Shown in pieces: positions 42,833-52,068 of a DNA stretch of 64,000 nt. The DNA comes from Streptomyces sp. HmicA12. GTDB taxonomy: Bacteria > Actinomycetota > Actinomycetes > Streptomycetales > Streptomycetaceae. Each line of letters opens with the position of its first letter. The first letter of the stretch is position 1. The stretch is taken from NCBI RefSeq assembly GCF_000373565.1, contig NZ_KB891806.1:1-64000 (forward strand), written 5' to 3'. The translations under genes and the position numbers were made by a program. A model generated the notes under the pieces. The model did no database searches. It had not been told where the DNA came from and was given only the letters and a program-made list of their open reading frames with translations.

Positions 42833-43747
42833 GTGCTCGTACTCGTCGCTCCCGGCCAAGGCGCCCAGACGCCCGGCTTCCTGACTCCCTGGCTCGACCT
42901 CCCCGGTGCCGCCGACCGCGTCGCCGCGTGGTCCGACGCCATCGGACTCGACCTTGCCCACTACGGCACGCACGGTGACGCGGACGCGATCCGTGACACC
43001 TCCGTCGCCCAGCCGCTGCTGGTCGCGGCCGGGATCCTCTCCGCCTCCGCTCTCGGCGACGTCACGCCGGGCGCTGTCGCGGGGCACAGCGTCGGTGAGA
43101 TCACCGCGGCCTCCTTCGCGGGTGTGCTCGACGACACCGCCGCTCTGACGCTCGTGCGCAAGCGGGGGCTGGCCATGGCCGAGGCCGCCGCGATCACCGA
43201 GACCGGCATGTCGGCGCTGCTCGGCGGCGACCCCGAGATCACCGTGCCGCACCTGGAGAAGCTGGGCCTGACCCCGGCGAACGTGAACGGCTCGGGCCAG
43301 ATCGTGGCCGCCGGCACGCTCGAGGAGCTGGCCGCGCTCGAGGCCGACAAGCCCGAGGGTGTGCGCCGCGTGGTGCCGCTGAAGGTGGCCGGTGCCTTCC
43401 ACACCGCGCACATGGCCCCCGCCGTGGCGAAGCTGGAGGAGGCCGCCAAGGAGCTGGCCCCGGCCGACCCCACGGTCACGTACGTCTCGAACAAGGACGG
43501 CAGGGCCGTCGCGACCGGCGCCGAGGTCGTCTCCCGACTGGTGGGCCAGGTCGCGAACCCGGTCCGCTGGGACCTGTGCATGGAGACGTTCCAGGAGCTC
43601 GGCGTCACCGCGCTCATCGAGGTGTGCCCGGGCGGCACCCTCACCGGCCTCGCCAAGCGCGCCCTGCCCGGCGTCAAGACGCTCGCACTGAAGACCCCCG
43701 ACGACCTCGACGCAGCCCGCGCCCTGATCGCCGAGCACACGGCCTGA
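42833..43747 (+). CDS. fabD: Malonyl CoA-ACP transacylase
   Basis: A 304-residue enzyme loading malonyl groups on acyl carrier protein. Active-site serine in AGHSVGEI (Ser86), Arg in LVRKRG and His in AFHTAHM (His190). Starts with LVLVAPGQGAQTPG, the standard FabD N-terminus; a GTG two codons earlier (MRVLVL) is possible. First enzyme gene of the fabDHPF operon. Confidence 0.96.
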   Translation: MLVLVAPGQGAQTPGFLTPWLDLPGAADRVAAWSDAIGLDLAHYGTHGDADAIRDTSVAQPLLVAAGILSASALGDVTPGAVAGHSVGEITAASFAGVLDDTAALTLVRKRGLAMAEAAAITETGMSALLGGDPEITVPHLEKLGLTPANVNGSGQIVAAGTLEELAALEADKPEGVRRVVPLKVAGAFHTAHMAPAVAKLEEAAKELAPADPTVTYVSNKDGRAVATGAEVVSRLVGQVANPVRWDLCMETFQELGVTALIEVCPGGTLTGLAKRALPGVKTLALKTPDDLDAARALIAEHTA

Positions 43748-43765
43748 GAAGGAGATCCGAGCAGC

Positions 43766-44797
43766 ATGTCGAAGATCAAGCCCAGTAAGGGTGCCCCGTA
43801 CGCGCGCATCCTCGGCGTCGGCGGTTACCGGCCGACCCGGGTCGTGCCGAACGAGGTGATCCTCGAGAAGATCGACTCGTCCGACGAGTGGATCCGTTCG
43901 CGCTCCGGCATCTCCACCCGGCACTGGGCCGGCGACGAAGAGACCGTGGCCATGATGTCGATCGAGGCGTCCGGCAAGGCCATTGCCGACGCGGGCATCG
44001 CGGCCGAGCAGATCGGTGCCGTGGTCGTGTCGACCGTCTCGCACTTCGCGCAGACGCCGGCCATCGCGACGGAGATCGCGGACAAGCTGGGGACGCAGAA
44101 GGCCGCCGCGTTCGACATCTCCGCCGGTTGCGCGGGCTTTGGCTACGGCCTGACGCTCGCCAAGGGCATGATCGTCGAGGGCAGCGCCGAGTACGTGCTC
44201 GTCATCGGCGTGGAGCGGCTCTCCGACCTGACCGACCTGGAGGACCGCGCGACGGCCTTCCTGTTCGGTGACGGCGCCGGTGCCGTGGTCGTCGGCCCGG
44301 CCCAGGAGCCCGCGATCGGCCCGACCGTGTGGGGCTCCGAGGGCGACAAGGCCGGCACCATCAAGCAGACCGTGCCGTGGGACAAGTACCGCGTCGGCGA
44401 TGTCGAGCACCTGCCCTTGGACTCCGAGGGCAACGTCAAGTTCCCTGCGATCACGCAGGAGGGCCAGGCGGTGTTCCGCTGGGCCGTGTTCGAGATGGCG
44501 AAGGTCGCCCAGCAGGCGCTGGACGCGGCCGGGATCACCCCGGACGACCTGGATGTCTTCATTCCCCACCAGGCCAACGAGCGGATCATCGACTCGATGG
44601 TGAAGACTCTGAAACTGCCGGAGCACGTCACGGTCGCCCGCGATGTGCGCACCACCGGCAACACCTCGGCCGCCTCGATTCCGCTCGCGATGGAGCGGCT
44701 TCTGGCGACCGGTGAGGCGAAGAGCGGCGACACCGCGCTCGTCATCGGCTTCGGGGCGGGTCTCGTGTACGCCGCCACGGTCGTTACCCTCCCCTAG
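43766..44797 (+). CDS. fabH: Beta-ketoacyl-ACP synthase III
   Basis: A 343-residue condensing enzyme starting fatty acid chains from acyl-CoA and malonyl-ACP. Catalytic triad: Cys122 (DISAGCAGFGYG), His268 (IPHQANERI), Asn299 (TTGNTSAAS). In Streptomyces FabH accepts branched primers, giving iso/anteiso fatty acids. Ribosome-binding site GAAGGAG. 18 bp after fabD. Confidence 0.97.
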   Translation: MSKIKPSKGAPYARILGVGGYRPTRVVPNEVILEKIDSSDEWIRSRSGISTRHWAGDEETVAMMSIEASGKAIADAGIAAEQIGAVVVSTVSHFAQTPAIATEIADKLGTQKAAAFDISAGCAGFGYGLTLAKGMIVEGSAEYVLVIGVERLSDLTDLEDRATAFLFGDGAGAVVVGPAQEPAIGPTVWGSEGDKAGTIKQTVPWDKYRVGDVEHLPLDSEGNVKFPAITQEGQAVFRWAVFEMAKVAQQALDAAGITPDDLDVFIPHQANERIIDSMVKTLKLPEHVTVARDVRTTGNTSAASIPLAMERLLATGEAKSGDTALVIGFGAGLVYAATVVTLP

Positions 44798-44870
44798 GCA
44801 TCCCGTCCGGATCACCTGGTTCGGACAGGTACCGCCACACCCTCTGGAAACACACCGAAGGAGCGCCACA

Positions 44871-45119
44871 ATGGCCGCCACTCAGGAAGAGATCGTCGCC
44901 GGTCTCGCCGAGATCGTCAACGAGATCGCCGGGATCCCCACCGAGGACGTCCAGCTGGACAAGTCCTTCACCGATGACCTGGACGTCGACTCGCTGTCCA
45001 TGGTCGAGGTCGTCGTCGCCGCCGAAGAGCGCTTCGACGTCAAGATCCCGGACGACGACGTCAAGAACCTCAAGACCGTCGGCGACGCCACGAAGTACAT
45101 CCTCGACCACCAGGCCTGA
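44871..45119 (+). CDS. acpP: Acyl carrier protein
   Basis: An 82-residue acidic helical protein with the phosphopantetheine serine in DVDSLSMVE (Ser41). Carries growing acyl chains for fatty acid synthesis. GAAGGAG ribosome-binding site. Followed by an 89-bp space with secondary structure before fabF. Confidence 0.97.
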   Translation: MAATQEEIVAGLAEIVNEIAGIPTEDVQLDKSFTDDLDVDSLSMVEVVVAAEERFDVKIPDDDVKNLKTVGDATKYILDHQA

Positions 45120-45132
45120 GCCACAAGCCTCA

Positions 45133-45170
45133 GACCTTAAGGTCAGTCGCTCCGCCACCCGGCGGTGGCG
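45133..45170 (+). promoter_or_regulatory. Palindrome and hairpin between acpP and fabF
   Basis: GACCTTAAGGTC (45133-45144) is a perfect palindrome and CGCCACC-CGGC-GGTGGCG (45153-45170) a 7-bp hairpin. Possible partial terminator or 3'-end stabiliser allowing more acpP than fabF mRNA. Confidence 0.5.
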
Positions 45171-45208
45171 CCGCTGAATCCCTCGCATCCGTTGGAGAAA
45201 GAATTCCT

Positions 45209-46483
45209 GTGAGCCCGACCAATCGCACCGTGGTCGTCACCGGTATCGGCGCAACCTCACCGCTGGGTGGCGACGCGACAACCACCTGGGAGGGCCTGGT
45301 CGCCGGACGTTCCGGTGTCAAGCCCCTCGAGCAGGAGTGGGCCGCCGAGCAGGCGGTCCGCATCGCGGCACCGGCCGCCGTGGACCCGAGCGAGGTCATT
45401 CCTCGCCCGCAGGCCCGCAAGCTGGACCGCTCCGCTCAGTTCGCGCTGATCGCCGCCAAGGAAGCCTGGGCCGACGCCGGTTTCGCCGGCAAGGCGGGCG
45501 ACGAGGAGGCCGGTGTCGACCCCGACCGTCTGGGCGCCGTCATCGCGTCCGGCATCGGCGGCGTGACCACGCTCCTCGACCAGTACGACGTGCTGAAGGA
45601 GAAGGGCGTCCGCCGCGTCTCCCCGCACACCGTTCCGATGCTGATGCCCAACGGCCCGTCGGCCAACGTGGGCCTTCTCGTGGGCGCCCGTGCCGGTGTG
45701 CACACGCCGGTCTCCGCCTGCGCGTCGGGCGCCGAGGCCATCGGCTACGGCATCGAGATGATCCGCTCCGGCCGCGCCGACGTCGTCGTCTGCGGTGGCA
45801 CCGAGGCGGCCATCCACCCGCTGCCCATCGCCGCGTTCGGCAACATGATGGCGATGTCCAAGAACAACGACGACCCGCAGGGTGCATCCCGCCCCTACGA
45901 CACCGCACGGGACGGCTTCGTCCTCGGTGAGGGCGCCGGCGTCATCGTCCTGGAGTCCGCCGAGCACGCCGCCGCGCGTGGTGCCCGCGTCTACGCGGAG
46001 GCGGTCGGCCAGGGCATCTCCGCCGACAGTCACGACATCGTGCAGCCGGAGCCGGGTGGCCGCGGGATCGCGCACGCCCTGCAGAACCTGCTGGACAGCA
46101 CCGACCTGGACCCGGCCGAGGTCGTGCACGTGAACGCGCACGCGACGTCGACGCCGGCCGGTGACGTGGCCGAGCTGAAGGCGCTGCGCAAGGTGTTCGG
46201 TGACGACACCGACCACATCGCCGTCTCCGCGACCAAGTCGATGACCGGGCACCTGCTCGGTGGCGCCGGTGGCGTCGAGACCGTGGCGTCGGTGCTCGCG
46301 CTGTACCACCGCGTCGCTCCCCCGACCATCAACGTGGAGAACCTCGACCCCGAGGCCGAGGCCGCCGCGGACATCGTCCGTGGTGAGGCCCGGAAGCTGC
46401 CCGTCGAGGGCCGGATCGCCGCGCTGAACGACTCGTTCGGGTTCGGTGGGCACAACGTCGTCCTGGCCTTCAGGACGGTCTGA
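45209..46483 (+). CDS. fabF: Beta-ketoacyl-ACP synthase II
   Basis: A 424-residue elongation condensing enzyme. Cys171 (VSACASGAEAIG), His311 (NAHATSTPAGD) and His348 (SMTGHLLGGAG) form the KAS triad. The start GTG follows GGAGAAAG. Last gene of the operon; a strong terminator follows. Confidence 0.97.
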   Translation: MSPTNRTVVVTGIGATSPLGGDATTTWEGLVAGRSGVKPLEQEWAAEQAVRIAAPAAVDPSEVIPRPQARKLDRSAQFALIAAKEAWADAGFAGKAGDEEAGVDPDRLGAVIASGIGGVTTLLDQYDVLKEKGVRRVSPHTVPMLMPNGPSANVGLLVGARAGVHTPVSACASGAEAIGYGIEMIRSGRADVVVCGGTEAAIHPLPIAAFGNMMAMSKNNDDPQGASRPYDTARDGFVLGEGAGVIVLESAEHAAARGARVYAEAVGQGISADSHDIVQPEPGGRGIAHALQNLLDSTDLDPAEVVHVNAHATSTPAGDVAELKALRKVFGDDTDHIAVSATKSMTGHLLGGAGGVETVASVLALYHRVAPPTINVENLDPEAEAAADIVRGEARKLPVEGRIAALNDSFGFGGHNVVLAFRTV

Positions 46484-46510
46484 CGCGCTCTGCCGCTCCG
46501 CTGAACTGGA

Positions 46511-46546
46511 AGTGGGCCCCCTCCGGATGTCCGGGTGGGGCCCACT
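46511..46546. terminator. fabF terminator
   Basis: AGTGGGCCCC and GGGGCCCACT are perfect 10-bp arms, 27 bp after fabF. Confidence 0.9.
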
Positions 46547-46643
46547 CTCGTATCGCCTCGGCGGGTGCGGTGTGGTGCCGTTTCGCGGGTGCGGGTCGCG
46601 TGTGGCTGATCGCGCAGTTCCCCGCGCCCCTACGGGGCGGCTC

Positions 46644-47138
46644 TCACACCACCTGGTGCAGCCAGCGGACCGGAGCGCCCTCGCCCGCGTACCGGAAAGG
46701 CTCCAGTTCGTCGTCCCAGGGCTTGCCGAGGAGTTTGGCGAGTTCTGATTCCAGGTGGACCTCGCCGGCCTGGGAGCGGGCCAGGGCGGCGCGCAGGCGG
46801 TCCTCCGGGACGAGGATGTCGCCGTGGATGCCGGTGACGGCGTGGAAGATGCCGAGTTCGGGCGTGGCGCTGTAGCGCTCGCCCTCGGCGGCCGCGCAGG
46901 GTTCGGCCGTCACCTCGAAGCGCAGCAGCTGCCAGCCGCGCAGCGCGGAGGCGAGTTTCGCGGCCGTGCCCGCCTCGCCGCGCCAGGAGAATTCCGATCT
47001 CCAGGTGCCCGGGGCAGCGGGCTGCCTGATCCAGTCGAGGCTGACGCGCGCGCCCATCACGCCCGCGACCGCCCATTCGACGTGCGGGCACAGCGCGCGG
47101 GGTGCGGAGTGCACGTACAGAACTCCACGTGTCGTCAC
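46644..47138 (-). CDS. DUF3145 domain-containing protein
   Basis: A 164-residue protein starting at GTG after GGAGG (VTTRGVLYVHSAPRALCPHVEWAVAGV). The core (ARVSLDWIRQPAAPGTWRSEFSWRGEAGTAAKLASALRGW) is the conserved DUF3145. Actinobacteria keep it next to the fab operon, convergent as here; the function is unknown, possibly linked to lipid metabolism. Confidence 0.88.
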   Translation of the reverse strand: MTTRGVLYVHSAPRALCPHVEWAVAGVMGARVSLDWIRQPAAPGTWRSEFSWRGEAGTAAKLASALRGWQLLRFEVTAEPCAAAEGERYSATPELGIFHAVTGIHGDILVPEDRLRAALARSQAGEVHLESELAKLLGKPWDDELEPFRYAGEGAPVRWLHQVV

Positions 47139-47470
47139 CGGGACCTCCAGTGTGGGTCGAGGTTCGCCTTCCCCAGCGGCCTCGCGCCCGTGCCGAGCCT
47201 TCTTCCCTCCGCCCGGACCGAGAAGCTCCAGACAAAAAGGGACACATCTGACGTGTTGTAATTTAGCGGAACCGGTACAGCGGGGTCTCACTGGGTCGAC
47301 CGGGGACCCCGGGGCGAGGCTATCGCGCAGCGGTGCAAGGAGTGTGACGTACTGTCGGTCCCGGGACACACAAACGCCGACGTTTCACCCGGCGGGGCGC
47401 AACCCAGACCCCTCGTACGGCGTCAGGTTGATCGGTGCCGGGTGACAGTTGGCGATGGAGGGACCACGGG
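47139..47470. other. 332-bp divergent region without a gene
   Basis: Between DUF3145 (-) and the SGNH lipoprotein (+). An AT-richer stretch (TGTTGTAATTTAG near 47253-47265) is the likely promoter zone, but I could not match a full -35/-10 pair. No RNA gene or coding frame is supported. Confidence 0.5.
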
Positions 47471-48391
47471 ATGCGGAAGCGAAGCCACCGGTCAACCGCC
47501 GTTCGGGGCGCTGTGGCCGCGGTGACGGCGGCCGTGCTCGGTGTCGCGGGGCTCACGGCGTGTGACGCCTCCGGTGACAACTCCCCCGGCCCCGCGGGCT
47601 CCACGTCCGCCGCGAAGCCGTCGCCGAAGCCCACTCCGACGTGGGACACGAGTCCGCGGTCGGTTGCCGCGGTGGGCGACTCGATCACGCGCGGGTTCGA
47701 CGCGTGCACGGTGCTGTCCGACTGTCCCGAGGTGTCGTGGGCGACGGGGTCCGACAAGAGCGTCGACAGTCTCGCTGTGCGGCTGCTCGGCAAGAGCCGG
47801 GCGCAGACGCACAGTTGGAACCACGCGCGGACCGGGGCGCGGATGGCCGATCTGCCGCGGCAGATGGAGCAGGCGGGGGCCGTGCGGCCGGGCCTGGTGA
47901 CCGTGATGATCGGGGCCAACGACGCCTGCCGGGGCAACGCCGAGACCATGACGTCCGTCGACGGCTTCCGGGCCGACTTCGAGGAGTCCCTGCGGCAGTT
48001 GCGGCGTGAGGCGCCCAAGGCGCAGGTGTACGTGATGAGCATCCCGGACCTGAAGCGGCTGTGGTCCGAGGGGCGGGAGAACCCGCTGGGCAAGCAGGTG
48101 TGGAAGCTGGGGATCTGCTCGTCGATGCTGGCGGATCCCGATGACGTGGACGCCGCGGCCACCGCTCGGCGGGACTCCGTGCAGGAGCGGGTGGAGGCGT
48201 ACAACAAGGTGCTCAAGGACGTGTGCGCCGACGACAAGCGGTGTCGGTACGACGGGGGCGCCGTCTTCGGGTACCGGTTCGGGACGGACCAGTTGAGCCA
48301 CTGGGACTGGTTCCATCCGAGCAAGAACGGGCAGGCCCGGCTCGCGGAGATCGCGTATCGCGGAGTGACCGCGAAGGAGCCTGTCGGCTGA
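47471..48391 (+). CDS. SGNH/GDSL hydrolase lipoprotein
   Basis: A 306-residue exported hydrolase. Signal peptide with lipobox LTAC (Cys31), a Pro/Ser linker, then block I VGDSITRGFD (nucleophile Ser), block III GANDAC and block V DWFHPS (Asp/His). SGNH enzymes hydrolyse esters, e.g. of lipids or acylated polysaccharides, here outside the membrane. The ATG follows GGAGGGACCACGGG. Extra cysteines probably form disulfides. Confidence 0.88.
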   Translation: MRKRSHRSTAVRGAVAAVTAAVLGVAGLTACDASGDNSPGPAGSTSAAKPSPKPTPTWDTSPRSVAAVGDSITRGFDACTVLSDCPEVSWATGSDKSVDSLAVRLLGKSRAQTHSWNHARTGARMADLPRQMEQAGAVRPGLVTVMIGANDACRGNAETMTSVDGFRADFEESLRQLRREAPKAQVYVMSIPDLKRLWSEGRENPLGKQVWKLGICSSMLADPDDVDAAATARRDSVQERVEAYNKVLKDVCADDKRCRYDGGAVFGYRFGTDQLSHWDWFHPSKNGQARLAEIAYRGVTAKEPVG

Positions 48392-48422
48392 GGGCCGAGA
48401 GGGCGGGCGTAGGGTCTCGATC

Positions 48423-49436
48423 ATGCGCAGTGAACTCTTCGGCACCCTGCCCGACACAGCAGGCGGCACCGACCGTATCGACGTCCACCGCTGGGTCCTC
48501 GAACGGGACGGGGTGCGGGTACGCGTCCTGACGTACGGCGGCATCGTGCAGTCGGTCGAGGTGCCCGACCGGGAGGGCGGCGTCGCCGACGTCGTGCTCG
48601 GATTCCCGGACCTGGACGGGTATCTCGCCCATCCCGAGCCTTATCTGGGGGCGTTGGTCGGGCGGTACGCGAACCGGATCGCCGAGGGCACGTTCACGCT
48701 CGACGGCGACTCCTACCGTCTCGCGCGGAACAACGACCCGAACTCGCTGCACGGCGGTGAGCTCGGTTTCGACAAGCGGGTGTGGGCGGCCGAGGCCGTC
48801 GGCGAGTTCGGGGTGCGGCTGAGCCGGGTCTCGCCGGACGGCGAGGAGGGGTTCCCCGGCCGGCTCGAGGTGGCGGTGACGTACGCCCTGGAGGCGGGTG
48901 GCTCGCTGCGGATCTCGTACGAGGCGGTCACCGACGCCCCGACGATCGTGAACCTGACCAACCACACGTACTGGAACCTGGGCGGCGCCGGGTCCGGGAA
49001 CGCGGCGGGCGGGCACGAGGTGCGGATCGACGCCGGGCGCGTGACCCTCGTGGACGAGACCCTGATTCCGACCGGGGAGCTGCGGGAGGTGGCCGGGACG
49101 TCGTTCGACTTCCGGGAGAGCCGGAAGGTCGGGCCCGGCTACGACCACAACTACGTGCTCGACAAGGGCGTCGGCGAGACGGCCGTGGAGGCCGCCGAGC
49201 TGTACGACCCGGCGTCCGGGCGGGTGTTGAGCGTGGCCACGACGGAGCCGGGGCTGCAGCTCTACACGTCGGACCACTTCGACGCGTCGTTGCCGTTCGC
49301 GCCCGGTGACGGGATCGCCCTGGAGACGCAGCACTTCCCGGACTCGCCGAACCGGCCGGAGTTCCCGTCCACCGTGCTGCGGCCCGGTGAGGTGTACCGG
49401 TCGCAGACGGTGTACGGGTTCGGCACCCGGCCGTAG
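48423..49436 (+). CDS. galM: Aldose 1-epimerase (galactose mutarotase)
   Basis: A 337-residue beta-sandwich enzyme interconverting anomers of galactose, glucose or xylose. Catalytic His residues in NDPNSLHGGELGFDKRVW and NLTNHTYWNL and the Glu in IALETQHFPDSPN match GalM. GVRVRVLTYGGIVQS is the N-terminal signature. Convergent with the GH3 glycosidase, which could produce its substrate. Confidence 0.93.
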   Translation: MRSELFGTLPDTAGGTDRIDVHRWVLERDGVRVRVLTYGGIVQSVEVPDREGGVADVVLGFPDLDGYLAHPEPYLGALVGRYANRIAEGTFTLDGDSYRLARNNDPNSLHGGELGFDKRVWAAEAVGEFGVRLSRVSPDGEEGFPGRLEVAVTYALEAGGSLRISYEAVTDAPTIVNLTNHTYWNLGGAGSGNAAGGHEVRIDAGRVTLVDETLIPTGELREVAGTSFDFRESRKVGPGYDHNYVLDKGVGETAVEAAELYDPASGRVLSVATTEPGLQLYTSDHFDASLPFAPGDGIALETQHFPDSPNRPEFPSTVLRPGEVYRSQTVYGFGTRP

Positions 49437-49454
49437 CTGCCCGGAGAAGACCGT

Positions 49455-49485
49455 GGGGGCGGCGGGGTCAGGTGCCGCCGCCCCC
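49455..49485. terminator. Bidirectional terminator
   Basis: GGGGGCGGCGG and CCGCCGCCCCC pair perfectly between galM and the GH3 gene. Confidence 0.88.
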
Positions 49486-49500
49486 GGTTCGAGGGGATCG

Positions 49501-51948
49501 TCAGGCGACGATCGTCTCGCTGACGCGGCCGTCGGTGAGCGAGCGGCCGGCCGTCAGCTCGTACGAACCCGGTTGGTGCGCCCAGGAGTTCGCGGTCTCG
49601 TCCCAGATCTCGAAGGCCCGGCGCGGGAGTTCGATCACCGCTTCGGCCGTCTCGCCGGGGGCCGCGCTCACTCCGGCGAAGCCGGCCAGCCAGCGCGCCG
49701 GGCGGGCCGCGTCGGGCGCGGAGGAGTCCGTGGGCGCCAGGTAGAGCTGGACGACCTCGCGGCCGGAGCGTTCCCCCGTGTTGCGGACGCGGACCGTCGC
49801 CGTGGTGCCGTCGACCTCGATCGACTCGTACGTCCAGTCGGTGTAGCCGAGGCCGTGGCCGAAGGGGTAGGCGGGGGTGGCGCCGGACTTGTCCCAGGCG
49901 CGGTAGCCGATGAACACGCCTTCGGTGTAGGCGAGTTCGCCGTCGGCCGGGGTGACTCCGGTGACGGGGGCGTCGGCGAGCGAGCCCCAGGTGGTGGGCA
50001 GTCGGCCGCCGGGTTCGTCGGCGCCGGTGAGGACGTCGGCGAGGGCGTCGCCGCCCTCCTGCCCGGGGAACCAGCTCAGCAGTACGGCCGCCACGTCGTC
50101 GCGCCACGGGAGTTCCACCGGGGAGCCGGAGTTGACGACCACGATCGTGTGCGGGTTGACGGCGGCGACGGCGCGCACCAGGTCGTCCTGGCGGCCGGGC
50201 AGTCGCAGGTCGGTGCGGTCGAAGCCCTCCGACTCGACGCGCTCGGTCGTCGCCACCACGACGACGGCTGCCTCGGCGCCGCGGGCGGCCTCGACGGCCT
50301 CGGCGATCAGTGCGTCCGCGTCGCGGCGCGGGCCGAGGTGCACGAGGCTGAACATCACGGCGGGGAGCGGCATCGCGAAGGTCTTGTCGAGCGGGTGCAG
50401 GAGGGAGACCTCGACCGGTCGGCCCTCGGTGAGCGTGACCTTGCCGCGCTCCAGCGGGGCGCCGAAGAACGCCTCGAAGGGGTCGGCCTCGTCGCCCATG
50501 GCCTGGACGCCGTCGTAGAGGACGGTGCCGTCGACGGTGAGCGTGAAGGCGCCGAGTCCCCGGGTACCGAAGGCGTGGTCGCCGCTCTCGCGCGGGGTGT
50601 AGGTGCCCTTGACCTCGATGCTGTGCAGGGCCTCGTGGGTGGCGCCCTCGGGCAGGTCGTCGCCGAGCCACTGGACCTGGCCGTTGGGGAGCGAGCCCTC
50701 GCCGATGACGTTCCCGTCGGCGTCGCGGCAGATCGCGCGGAGCTCGAATCCCTTGTCGGCGGGGGCGAGTTCGTCGCTCGGGTCGGCTCCGACGGCGTAG
50801 GTCAGCGACGAGAACGCGGCGCTCAGGCCGTCGAGCGGGGAGACGATGCGCGCCGGGAAGACGGTGGCGGAGCCTCCGCCGAGGACGCGGGCGTCGCGGG
50901 CGGCGGCGCCGGCGAGGGCGACCTCGGCGTCCGGGCGCAGGGGCAGTACGCCCGAGTTCCGTACGAGGACGAAGGCGCGGCGGGCCACCTCGCGGGCCAG
51001 GGCTTCTCCGTCGATGTCCTGGGGCGGGTCGGTGACGACGGGTTCGGCGCCGTCGAGGACGCCCACGCGGGCGGCGAGCCGCAGGACGTTGCGCACGGCG
51101 TCGTCGACCACGGACTCCTCGACCTCGCCCGCGCGGACGGCTGCCGCCAGGGCCGGGCCGTAGACGGTCTGCGGGCCGGGCATCGCGATGTCCATGCCGC
51201 CCTTGATGTCGCCCACGGTCGAGCGGGCGGCCATCCAGTCGGAGACGTTGATGCCGTCGAAGCCCCATTCGCCGCGCAGGACCTCGTTCACCAGGTAGCG
51301 GTGCTCGGTCATCGTCACGCCGTTGACCTGGTTGTAGGCGGTCATGATGCCCCAGGGGTGGGCGTTCTCGACGATGGCCTCGAAGGGCGCCAGGTACAGC
51401 TCGCGCAGGGCCCGCTGGGACACGATGTTGTTGACCGTGAAGCGGTCGGTCTCGGCGTCGTTGGCGACGAAGTGCTTCACCGTGGTGCCGACGCCGCCGG
51501 ACTGCACGCCCTGGACGTAGCCGGTGCCGATGGCGCCGGTCAGGCAGGGGTCCTCGCTGTACGCCTCGAAGTGGCGGCCGCCGAGCGGGGAGCGGTGCAG
51601 GTTCACGGTCGGGGCGAGCAGCACGTGGACGCCCTTGCGGCGGGCCTCCTGGGCGAGCAGGGCGCCGGCCCGGCGGGCGAGCGCGGGGTCCCAGGTCGCG
51701 GCGAGCGCGGTCGGCGACGGCAGGGCGATCGACGGGTCGTCGGCGGTCCAGCGCACGCCGCGCACACCGATCGGGCCGTCCGACATGACCAGGGACTTCA
51801 GGCCGATCTCGGGGATCTCCGGCAGCGACCACATGTCCTGGCCTCCGAGCAGCCGGGCCTTGGTGTCCAGGTCGAGCTTGCCGAGCGCGGCCTCGACCGC
51901 CGTCTCGCGGGCCTGGGCCCTCTCGTCGCCATCCGCCTTGCGCGCCAT
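49501..51948 (-). CDS. Glycoside hydrolase family 3 beta-glycosidase
   Basis: An 815-residue cytoplasmic GH3 enzyme: (alpha/beta)8 domain with nucleophile Asp237 in FDGINVSDWMA and the KHFVANDAE, NLHRSPLGGRHFEAYSEDP motifs; a PA14 insertion (about 380-520) inside the second domain; and a C-terminal fibronectin-III-like domain (REVVQLYLAP). This PA14-containing layout is typical of beta-glucosidases on short oligosaccharides. ATG after GGAGG. Divergent from a TetR regulator. Confidence 0.93.
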   Translation of the reverse strand: MARKADGDERAQARETAVEAALGKLDLDTKARLLGGQDMWSLPEIPEIGLKSLVMSDGPIGVRGVRWTADDPSIALPSPTALAATWDPALARRAGALLAQEARRKGVHVLLAPTVNLHRSPLGGRHFEAYSEDPCLTGAIGTGYVQGVQSGGVGTTVKHFVANDAETDRFTVNNIVSQRALRELYLAPFEAIVENAHPWGIMTAYNQVNGVTMTEHRYLVNEVLRGEWGFDGINVSDWMAARSTVGDIKGGMDIAMPGPQTVYGPALAAAVRAGEVEESVVDDAVRNVLRLAARVGVLDGAEPVVTDPPQDIDGEALAREVARRAFVLVRNSGVLPLRPDAEVALAGAAARDARVLGGGSATVFPARIVSPLDGLSAAFSSLTYAVGADPSDELAPADKGFELRAICRDADGNVIGEGSLPNGQVQWLGDDLPEGATHEALHSIEVKGTYTPRESGDHAFGTRGLGAFTLTVDGTVLYDGVQAMGDEADPFEAFFGAPLERGKVTLTEGRPVEVSLLHPLDKTFAMPLPAVMFSLVHLGPRRDADALIAEAVEAARGAEAAVVVVATTERVESEGFDRTDLRLPGRQDDLVRAVAAVNPHTIVVVNSGSPVELPWRDDVAAVLLSWFPGQEGGDALADVLTGADEPGGRLPTTWGSLADAPVTGVTPADGELAYTEGVFIGYRAWDKSGATPAYPFGHGLGYTDWTYESIEVDGTTATVRVRNTGERSGREVVQLYLAPTDSSAPDAARPARWLAGFAGVSAAPGETAEAVIELPRRAFEIWDETANSWAHQPGSYELTAGRSLTDGRVSETIVA

Positions 51949-52034
51949 GCCGGCACCTCCTCGTCGAGGTTCATCAAGTCTGAGCACCTCCATCCTGCAC
52001 GCGTTACCTGTAAAGCGGTAGGTTTCGTTATCTT

Positions 52035-52052
52035 GGCGTTATAAATGACGCC
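52035..52052. promoter_or_regulatory. Inverted repeat between the GH3 and TetR genes
   Basis: GGCGT-TATAAATG-ACGCC, with a TATAAA that may serve as -10 for the regulator gene. Candidate TetR operator. Confidence 0.35.
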
Positions 52053-52068
52053 CTGGGGTGCCCTGACC

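Noticed and set aside
42623-44881. 752-codon minus-strand frame across fabD and fabH
   Set aside because: Antisense shadow of essential genes with clear catalytic residues.
49306-52044. 912-codon open frame antisense to the GH3 glycosidase
   Set aside because: Mirror of a highly biased real gene; no recognisable motif and no ribosome-binding site.
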